A program made the translations under genes and the position numbers. This document shows, piece by piece, positions 11,101 to 23,100 of a DNA stretch of 64,000 nt (the stretch's first letter is position 1; every line of letters starts with the position of its first letter). Under the pieces are notes generated by a model. That model made no database searches, had not been told where the DNA came from, and saw only the letters and a program-made list of their open reading frames with translations. The stretch is from Anisus vortex (taxonomy: Eukaryota; Mollusca; Gastropoda; Planorbidae): the NCBI GenBank assembly GCA_949126835.1, contig OX421496.1, forward strand, positions 21,345,844 to 21,409,843, given 5' to 3'.

Positions 11101-14100
11101 CAGCCAACCGTCTGTGCCGAGCCTTTATGGTAAGGTATCACAGCTGCATGATACAGCCAACCATCTGTGCCGAGCCTTTATGATAAGGTATCACAGCTGC
11201 ATGATACAGCCAACCGTCTGTGCCGAACCTTTATGATAAGGTATCACAGCTGCATGATACAGCCAACCGTCTGTGCCGAACCTTTATGATAAGGTATCAC
11301 AGCTGCATGATACAGCCAACCGTCTGTGCCGAACCTTTATGATAAGGTATCACAGCTGCATGATACAGCCAACCGTCTGTGCCGAACCTTTATGATAAGG
11401 TATCACAGCTGCATGATACAGCCAACCGTCTGTGCCGAACCTTTATGATAAGGTATCACAGCTGCATGATACAGCCAACCGTCTGTGCCGAACCTTTATG
11501 ATAAGGTATCACAGCTGCATGATACAGCCAACCGTCTGTGCCGAACCTTTATGATAAGGTATCACAGCTGCATGATACAGCCAACCATCTGTGCCGAACC
11601 TTTATGATAAGGTATCACAGCTGCATGATACAGCCAACCATCTGTGCCGAACCTTTATGATAAGGTATCACAGCTGCATGATACAGCCAACCATCTGTGC
11701 CGAACCTTTATGATAAGGTATCACAGCTGCATGATACAGCCAACCATCTGTGCCGAACCTTTATGATAAGGTATCACAGCTGCATGATACAGCCAACCAT
11801 CTGTGCCGAACCTTTATGATAAGGTATCACAGCTGCATGATACAGCCAACCATCTGTGCCGAACCTTTATGATAAGGTATCACAGCTGCATGATACAGCC
11901 AACCATCTGTGCCGAACCTTTATGATAAGGTATCACAGCTGCATGATACAGCCAACCATCTGTGCCGAACCTTTATGATAAGGTATCACAGCTGCATGAT
12001 ACAGCCAACCATCTGTGCCGAACCTTTATGATAAGGTATCACAGCTGCATGATACAGCCAACCATCTGTGCCGAACCTTTATGATAAGGTATCACAGCTG
12101 CATGATACAGCGGAACTCGTTCTACGAGCCCTAAGAGAGTAATCTCGGCTCGCATTCTCACAAAGAGAAGTGGGGTTCTAGTCTGGCTCCACGTTTGCAT
12201 CTTAGTGGGATAGTGTGTGGTTTGATTCCATCTTATAATCTTAACCCTTTAGCCCTTGTAGTCGCCGATCGCCGCCTTTACCGCTTAACACTCAATGTCG
12301 CAGATCGCCGCTTTTTTGCATAGGTCCGTACTCTTGCTATCCTAGTTTTTAATTGACTATTTAAGCAGTATAATATTGCGGATTTCGGTAAAACGGAAAA
12401 TGAACTTTCTAATGGTGTTTACAGTTTGAAAATCGGCCGAGTGGTTAGTTTTTAGTAAATTATTGATTTTGTGACAAATTTTACAGATTTTCTGAAGAAA
12501 TTGGAATCCTTTTCACCTGTTTAGACCTCGATTACAATGTGTTATTACGAGTAACTGATAATTCTAAGGATAATAAAATTAAAAGTGGTGTAGGCCTAGA
12601 TGTTTACTGTTGTTGAAATTAGGAATGCTAGTGATTTAGTTTGATAAAATGTTTGAAAGAAACAGATTTTATGCTATATATGATAGGCCTAGAAAAATTA
12701 GCGGCGCCGGCGGCGGGTAAAACGTGTTTCCTTAAATTCTGACTTTGGATTATTATATTTTAATAAAGATAAGTACACAATAAGTCAGTTTAATTTTTAT
12801 AATATTCTTTGTTTATTTTTCTTTTAGAATAATGACTCAGGCAAAAAAAAAAAAAAAAAGATTATTTTATATTAATTTTTTAATATACCCATCCTAAGGT
12901 TTTACATATTTAACTCCCTTTTCTTAAGGATGTGGGAGTAAAAAAGAGTAATGTTGTCAAGGGCTAAATGGTTAAGCTCTCCTATGATATTGAGACAAAA
13001 CTATTAGTTGAAATGATCATCCCACTAACCTATTCTGGTCAACTTTTTTACATTTCTCTTCACACTTGGCAAAGGGACTCTGCAGCGATTCCTGCACATA
13101 ATTCAAAATGAGCTGCAGATGTTCTGAGCCGGTGCCATACAAGACTACCTTAAGGGCTGACACATGGAGACGGTAAAAGACTTCAAGAGCTTCTAGCGCT
13201 AATCGTGGTGGTATGCTGGTGAAGATTATTTTCTTATGGTAGACAGCTTCTTCATTGTGTAAGCAAATTGCAGCCTGCAAAATAAAGAACAACAGCTGTT
13301 TATATTGTAAGGAGATTTATTTTATTATTTATGGGTTATAGAATACAAAAAAGTTACAGAGAAAAAACTATCCTTCATTTAAATGCAGCTATGCATAATG
13401 TATTATTGAAGTTTTTAAATATTTTAAAGTAGTATTTAGAGTCTTGAAATAAAGTCACAATAAAACTGGACTGGATGTACAAATGGCATGCTGCAAGATA
13501 TCATTTTTTTAAGGCAATCTTAGAAATGCCTGAATTATAATTTCATATTTCTGTTTTTTTTTTAAATCTTCTTTTTTTAAAATAAAAAAACAAGTTATTC
13601 TATCTTGAATGCATTTACAAAACTAAGTTTTTCTCAAATAAATTGCTAAGTGCTAAGATTATATATAGCTAATTGAAAGCTACATCATTGTTCACCTGCT
13701 TGTAATGCTCTAAATAAACCCCAGATGCCTCATGTTGCTTCTCAGCAATTTTGCCCAGCATGTAATGAGTAAGCCAATCCTCCTCTGTGCCATCACCTCG
13801 ACAATCTCTGGCTTGAATATAATTCTCTTTAGCCTGCGATAAAGCTTTTTCCTGGTGGATTCTGGAGTTCTGCAGACAATGACAAACAATGATATAAAAA
13901 TTCATGTACACCATGACTTGCCTCATATACACCAAACAATGATATAAAAATTCATGTACACCATGACTTGCCTCATATACACCAAACAATGATATAACAA
14001 TTCAAGTACACTTTGACTTGCCTCATATACACCAAACAATGATATAACAATTCAAGTACACCTTGACTTGCCTCATTAACACCAAACAATGATATAACAA

Positions 14101-17100
14101 TTCATGTACACTTTGACTTGCCTCATATACACCAAACAATGATATAACAATTCAAGTACACCTTGACTTGCCTCATTAACACCAAACAATGATATAACAA
14201 TTCATGTACACCATGACTTGCCTCATATACACCAAACAATGATATAACAATTCAAGTACACCTTGACTAGCCTCATATACACCAAACAATGATATAACAA
14301 TTCATGTACACCTTGACTAGCCTCATATACACCAAACAATGATATAACAATTCATGTACACCTTGACTAGCCTCATATACACCAAACAATGATATAACAA
14401 TTCATGTACACCTTGACCTGCCTCATATACACCAAACAATGATATAACAATTCATGTACACCTTGACTAGCCTCATATACACCAAACAATGATATAACAA
14501 TTCATGTACACCTTGACCTGCCTCATATACACCAAACAATGATATAACAATTCATGTGCACCTTGACTAGCCTCATATACACCAAACAATGATATAACAA
14601 TTCATGTACACCTTGACCTGCCTCATATACACCAAACAATGATATAACAATTCATGTACACCTTGACTAGCCTCATATACACCAAACAATGATATAACAA
14701 TTCATGTACACCTTGACTAGCCTCATATACACCAAACAATGATATAATATATAACAATTCATGTACACTTTGACTTGCCTCATATACACCAAACAATGAT
14801 ATAACAATTCATGTACACCTTGACTAGCCTCATATACACCAAACAATGATATAACAATTCATGTACACCTTGACCTGCCTCATATTCATCAAACAATGAT
14901 ATAACAATTCATGTACACCTTGACCTGCCTCATATACATCAAACAATGATATAACAATTCATGTACACCTTGACTAGCCTCATATACACCAAACAATGAT
15001 ATAACAATTCATGTACACCTTGACTTGCCTCATATTCATCAAACAATGATATAACAATTCATGTACACCTTGACCTGCCTCATATACATCAAACAATGAT
15101 ATAACAATTTATGTACACCTTGACTTGCCTCATATTCATCAAACAATGATATAACAATTCATGTACACTTTGACTAGCCTCATATACACCAAACAATGAT
15201 ATAACAATTCATGTACACCTTGACCTGCCTCATATTCATCAAACAATGATATAACAATTCATGTACACCTTGACTTGCCTCATATTCATCAAACAATGAT
15301 ATAAAAATTCATGTACACCTTGACTTGCCTCATATACACCAAACAATGATATAAAAATTCATGTACACCTTGACTTGCCTCATATACACCAAACAATGAT
15401 ATAACAATTCATGTACACCTTGACTTGCCTCATATACACCAAACAATGATATAACAATTCATGTACACCTTGACTTGCCTCATATACACCAAACAATGAT
15501 ATAACAATTTATGTACACCTTGACTTGCCTCATATACACCAAACAATGATATAATTATTCATGTACACCTTGACTTGCCTCATATACACCAAACAATGAT
15601 ATAACAATTCATGTACACCTTGACCTGCCTCACATACACCAAACAATGATATAACAATTCATGTACACCTTGACTTGCCTCATATTCATCAAACAATGAT
15701 ATAACAATTCATGTACACCTTGACTAGCCTCATATTCATCAAACAATGATATAACAATTCATGTACACCTTGACTTGCCTCATATTCATCAAACAATGAT
15801 ATAACAATTCATGTACACCTTGACTTGCCTCATATTCATCAAACAATGATATAATTATTCATGTACACCTTGACTAGCCTCATATTCATCAAACAATGAT
15901 ATAACAATTCATGTACACCTTGACTTGCCTCATATTCATCAAACAATGATATAATTATTCATGTACACCTTGACTAGCCTCATATACATCAAACAATGAT
16001 ATAACAATTCATGTACACCTTGACTTGCCTCATATTCATCAAACAATGATATAACAATTCATGTACACCTTGACCTGCCTCATATACATCAAACAATGAT
16101 ATAACAATTCATGTACACCTTGACTTGCCTCATATTCATCAAACAATGATATAACAATTCATGTACACCTTGACTTGCCTCATATTCATCAAACAATGAT
16201 ATAACAATTCATGTACACCTTGACTTGCCTCATATTCATCAAACAATGATATAACAATTCATGTACACCTTGACTTGCCTCATATTCATCAAACAATGAT
16301 ATAACAATTCATGTACACCTTGACTTGCCTCATATTCATCAAACAATGATATAACAATTCATGTACACCTTGACTTGCCTCATATACACCAAACAATGAT
16401 ATAACAATTGATGTACACCTTGACTTGCCTCATATACACCAAACAATGATATAACAATTCATGTACACCTTGACTTGCCTCATATACACCAAACAATGAT
16501 ATAACAATTCATGTACACCTTGACCTGCCTCATATTCATCAAACAATGATATAACAATTCATGTACACCTTGACTTGCCTCATATTCATCAAACAATGAT
16601 ATAACAATTCATGTACACCTTGACTTGCCTCATATACACCAAACAATGATATAACAATTCATGTACACCTTGACTTGCCTCATATACACCAAACAATGAT
16701 ATAACAATTCATGTACACCTTGACTTGCCTCATATACACCAAACAATGATATAACAATTCATGTACACCTTGACTTGCCTCATATACACCAAACAATGAT
16801 ATAACAATTCATGTACACCTTGACTTGCCTCATATACACCAAACAATGATATAACAATTCATGTACACCTTGACTTGCCTCATATACACTCACACAAAAT
16901 ATTAAAAAATCATGAAAAAAAAATCTTGTTTTAGGCTTTCTTTCCAAACTGTTTTCTTAATGTGAGCTGCTGGTTTTACTTTTTAAAGGATTAAGATTTT
17001 GGGATTGGACTTCTGGCATTTGATTTTTAACAGGCACATTTTTTATGAAATAATCTTTTTTAAATGAATTATTTGGACTGTAATTATGCAAATTATAAAA

Positions 17101-20100
17101 ATACAACGAGTGGAACCATTTAAAAAAGAAAATCTGAAATGTTTACTTTAATGGTAGTTCTGTTAGGTCAATCATCGATTATAACAATTAACAATTTTGT
17201 ATTTAGACCAAAAGTAGGAGAATGGAGGGTTCTAAAGGAGATGAATGAAAATGTAAAAAACAACATATATTAGTGTTAATATGACATTCAAGGTAAAGCT
17301 TCAGGGATGACGCAATATTTTTTCTGGAATATTTGTTAGATTTTATTTTCATGATGTTTGATCTATCTCACTTATTTGTATTGGTAAAAACTGACATCAA
17401 ATATCTAACTCACTTATTTGTATTGGTAAACACTGACATCAAATATCTAACTCACTTATTTGTATTGGTAAAAACTGACATCAAATATCTAACTCACTTA
17501 TTTGTATTGGTAAAAACTGACATCAAATATCTAACTCACTTATTTGTATTGGTAAAAACTGACATCAAATATCTAACTCACTTATTTGTATTGGTAAAAA
17601 CTGACATCAAATATCTAACTCACTTATTTGTATTGGTAAAAACTGACATCAAATATCTATCTCACTTATTTGTATTGGTAAAAACTGACATCAAATAGCT
17701 CATTGGAATTATTAGAAGTGTAACACCTCACCTCTATGATGTCATGGTTAATGGAAAGCAGGTCTTTGTATCTGATCTGCCTGGATGCATGAGAATGGAG
17801 TTGATAAGCCAATGAGCCAAACTCTAGCCACAACTTTCTACTGCCTTTCTGGAGCTCCACGGCCCTGCTGAAACATCTCATGGCTGCTCTGGATTTTTTA
17901 AAGATGGCTGTCTCTATTTTCAGATCAGTCTGTCAAGAAATCATTTCAATAGATTAGTTCTTGCATTACTATAGGATGATGTAACACAATAAATTGCTAA
18001 TCCACTTTAAATATGTGCAGTGTAATGTAATGTTAAAGCAACATAAATCAAAAGGCCAATATTTCTAAAGGAGACTGAACAATTGTAAGCAAGTTTGTTC
18101 TAGAGAAGTATGGAAGGGATGGGATGATGGGTTCATATGATCTCTTTCAGCAGCCAGAACAATTAATAAGCTTTATGGCATGAGACTATTGTTAAAAAAA
18201 ATTTTTCAATAACCCAGCCAACTAAATTAAATTAACAAATAAAACAATCCTGCTCAAACTTTCAAAAGTCCTACCAACTTATTTTCTCCTTTTTAAAATG
18301 CAGACAAGTCAAGGTTAACATGTGATATAGTGCCATTAATGAAACATTTTAGTTTTCAAAACCAAATTCGGTTATACGTTCCAGCCTAATGTCAAGGACA
18401 TGGAATTTTCCACTCACACCTACCAATAACAAATAAAAGTAAGTTTTGCACACAGCACCACCACGCAGTCTGCAATCTCTCTGACGCACTTAGTTTCAGT
18501 TTCTTGTTTAGCTTTGCAGTGTAAGGTCATTTTAATATTGGCTCTGACAGAATTCATTAGTTATCTATGATTAGGACTCAGTCAACGTTTGGTTTCAATA
18601 ATACTTGTATGTTGAACTTCTAATTATTCATCTATATTGCCAAGCCTGCTTAATAAATTATATTGTGTATTATTCGTTCACGACGCCTCTATTCAATATT
18701 TCTTGAGAATTGAATGTAATTGAATACAAAATAATTAAAATTGAATCTTCAATCTATTTAACTGACGAGCTACACTTCTAGATGAACCGTTGAAGATTAT
18801 ATGGATTTGAATTTGATGACTTAAAGTCTACGGGGAAATCTTTAGATTATTTAATAAATAATCTATTGCCATAGTGCAAGCACAATAAATAAAACTGCCA
18901 CCATATTGGAAGATAATAAATTAGTCTAAACCTCATGGTTGGTATAAGTAACACTGCTGATAATTGTGATCAATGTTGTGTTACGAATATCGGTCATAAA
19001 TGAATGACGTAGTAAGGCATTGACCTCTTAACAAGTGCGTATCAGAGTCCAAAGCGACCAAGGTTTGACCTTAATGCCCTGAGGGCAGTTTAAATAAAAT
19101 AATTCGTTCAAATCCCGTGGAAATTGGAGGATAATTCTGGATCGTAGTAATTATAGAGAAAGAGGTTAAAATGCGTATTAAGACCCTGTAGAATCTTCGA
19201 TGATAGTTTTCTTTGGAAAGTCCCGACCTCCTTAAAGTTAGTTCAGTTCGGAAGTTTGTCGAGTGAAGTCGCTATATTCATTTGTATATTGTATGCCATT
19301 GTATTGAAACTTATGTTGCCATCAGTTGATGAAGTTTATTGATCGTTTATATTGAGTCTACAATTTAAATAAAATTGTTTATTCAACAACTGGAGTTGTT
19401 TGATCTATCATTGTTGAGAAAGGTGTTGAAGATAATTATCACGAATATAACTACATTGCTGCATAGACCTGTCAGTCAAGGAACCCCTAGCTTGGGCTAC
19501 AGATTAGCAGAATCTAGAGACTTCTAATAAAGATACAACTATATTCATTGAATCCGATTTAACGAGTCGTAATAATAGTCAAACCTAAAGAGGTCCATAA
19601 CAGTTTGCGGGCTGCGTCCGATATAGTTGTATAGTGAAGCATATATTCAAGTGGTGTTGTGTTGTGTGTGAAGCCGTGACCTACTGAGCAAGCCTAAGAA
19701 CGCTGAAATTATTCTTCCGATTGGAAAAACGTAAGTTGGAAAAATTTACCACTTTATAAATCTCTTAACTAAAGAATGGAATTTATTGAAAATCCAGAAG
19801 AAGAAGTTCTGAAAACTTTATCAATAAAGAAGTTAAAAGAGATCGCTGAGATCTTGAAGATAGAAGTTACTGAAACTACACCATCGAGGACTGTGTTGAC
19901 ACAGCAGATAAAAGATGTGTTGATTGCGAGTGGCAAGTTGAAAGTAGAATCAAGCGTGGAGGGATATCAAGTTGAAGGTCAGATGTCCGAACAGTTGCGA
20001 TTTCAACTAGAAATGAAACGGATGGAAATGGAAGATAAAAGAGAACAAAAACGGATTGAGATGGAAGAAAAACGTCTTGAGATGGAAGATAAAAAAAGTC

Positions 20101-23100
20101 AAAGAGAAACAGAAAGTCAGGAAAGAATAGAGCTAGCGAAGATAGGAGCTACTAAAAAAGAATCTCATCATGATGTAGAGATGGCCAGATGGAAAAAGCT
20201 AGTCCCTACCTACATTGATAAAGAAAGTGAAATAGCTAATTTCTTCCAGACCTTTGAAATTTCTTGCAGAGATTTTAAGTTCCCAGAAGATAAATGGGGA
20301 ATATTAGTAAGAACAGCTTTTACTCAGGGAAGGGCAAGAGATTGTGTTCTATTGTTAAAAGAGGAGAATTTAAATGATTATGAAATCATTAAAGACACTG
20401 TACTTAAAGCCTATAACCAAATACCGGAAAGTTATCGGAAAAGGTTCCGTCAGTATACAATGTCCCCTTACCAAACACACTTAGACTTCCTTAGAGCAGA
20501 AGAAAAGTTAATGGATCAGTGGATAAAATCCAGAAATATCTCCACATTAAAAGAAATGAAAGATATCATTCTGTTAGAGGATTTTATTAACAAAGTGAGG
20601 CCGGATATAAGAATGTATTTATCCGAGCGTGATATCACTGACCCACATAAGGCTGCTGATTTAGCTGAACAGTACACATTGTGTCATAGGACAGCTGGTG
20701 AAAAGAATTTTAATAGGGCACAACGGCAAGCAGAAAACACACAACAACAACATCGTGAAAAAGAGCATTTTGTGAAACAAAATGATGTTAATAAAAAACC
20801 TATCAACAAAAACGTCCAATGTACTTTTTGTAAAAGAACAGGACATAGCATCGAAGACTGTTGGAGTATACGAAGCGACAAAAGACCTAACAAAGTGGTC
20901 ATGTGTGCAAGCCATAAACCAATACAAAATGTACAAGAAAGCGAAAATACAAACGAACTGAATTCGAAGAAAGATTCTTCTAAACCAGAAACACTGAGGG
21001 TGGAATTGCCTGAGAGCAAAAGTCAGAAGGTAGAGAAATCTACAACTGAAGATAATGAGGATAAATATCCTGATTATAAATACAGAATGGCTACTATTGG
21101 ATTAATTGTCCAAGTCCACAGAGACGAAAAAGTAGACCAAAGTATTTTTGACTCGAACAAGAGTCTGAAGTCATCGAAAGATGAAACAACACCCGAAAGT
21201 CATGGTCAAGGGAAGAATAAAATTGACACAGAGACCCTGTGCAGTCTTCAACCGTTCATTAGTGAAGGTTGTGTGGCCTTACAAAAGGAAGGACCACTGA
21301 AGTCCGTAAACATATTACGAGACACAGGAGCATCATTAACACTGCTGCTTAAAGATGTATTACCATTGAATGTGAATACATTGACAGGACAGACTGTCCT
21401 ATTGAGAGGTTTTGAATGGAAAGAAGTAATACCTCTACATAGGATATACCTCACATCTGACTTGGTGACAGGATATGTGACAGTTGGAGTAATATCAAAA
21501 CTTCCTGTTGAGGGCATATCTGTCATCCTAGCAAATGACTTGGCGAAAGGGAGGGTGAGACCTGAACTGATTGTGAAGGAAAATCCAGACCCTAGTCCTA
21601 TTGTGGAGACAGGAAAAGAAAAAGAACTTTATCCTGTAGGTGATGTCATAAATGGTATGACACCACAGAAAAAGAAAGAAGAAACTATCTTACAAGAAAA
21701 GGAAAAGAAAGAAGAAATTCTCCCACGAGAGAAGAAAGAGGAAGAAGAAGTGGAACTTGATACTACTATTTTCTCCATGATTGAAGATTGTCCGAAAGGA
21801 AATGATCAATCAAAGAAGTCATCACCAAATGAATTGATTGCTGAGCAGAAAGTAGACCCAGAGTTGCTACAGTTGCATGAGAAAGCTGTCGACGAGAAAG
21901 AAAATCCTACTACTGATGTCTATGAACAGATAGAACACAGCATGAACAAACAACAATGCAAACCTGCAGTTGCCGGTACAGATGAAGATTGGAGGAGCAT
22001 CACCGAAGAAACGAGTGCTGAGAGCTGGACCGAAACTATCAAAAGCTATGGGTTACCACAATCCATACCGACAGATCGAGGGACCAACTTCGCCCCGGAA
22101 CTCTTCAATCCAGTCCTAAAGAACTTATGCTTGGAGCAGGAGATGTCAACTGAATCCCATCCGGAAAGTCGAGGAGCCTATGGACCAATCTTTGGACCCA
22201 CTGTCCGAGGACCACTCAAACTACTTCCAGAGGAATGGCAGACCGAATTGGATCTCCTTGGGCTGAGCAAGTACCTAGATAAGTACATAAAATTTTTGTC
22301 TGACATAACTGTGTTTGTTAAAAAAAAAATTGTACACTGCTTACATGCAGATGCCATTGTTGTGTGATGAAAGAAAGGCAAAAATATTATATCATTTGAA
22401 AATGATAAAGCCTTACCTTCTGAAAACAATTGGAATAAGCTTGATGTTGTTAACATTGTTACTCTTAATTGTAAAATTTATGCCTGGAGTACAGGATGAA
22501 TTGAATGACAAATTCACTGATAGTTAGTTACCAAACTTACTATTTTAAAACTAAATCCCTTACTTGTGAAGAAAAAGGAATGAGTAAAAGTATTGTTAGA
22601 GTAAATATCATTATAGTGTGATATTTCTAAACAAACTTGTTAGGTTGAGCATTTAAAATAATTGCTATAAGAGAAAAAGATCAGTTTTATCCGCAGAATT
22701 GGTTTCTAAATCAGAGGACATTATAAATGTGGACTGATTATAAGATGTGTTGAGAATCTCTGGAAATGATAATTGAAACATTTGGCAGAGAGGATAATTT
22801 GATTGAAAAAGATGTAAATGGTTTTAAGAAAAGAGAATTTTTCTATCACTAAAGTATTGAGAAATGTTTTTATTGTACTATGGATTTATTTTATCATGTA
22901 CTGTTGTTGAAATATTGCACTGAGTCAAGATGCAAATTTCTTCTATGTGAATTTATTCATTTATTATATTATCATTGAATGTATGATAATGTAGGGTAAA
23001 AATAGTTGCAGCAAGGCAGAGCTATGACTAAAAAGAATTCCAAGAAATGTATTATATATGATTTTTCACTTTTAGGATACTGCTACATGAAAAGCAGACC

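Noticed and set aside
13880..16893. CRISPR-like regular repeats
   Set aside because: Units are directly adjacent with no unique spacers, and the locus is in a eukaryotic intron. It is a minisatellite.
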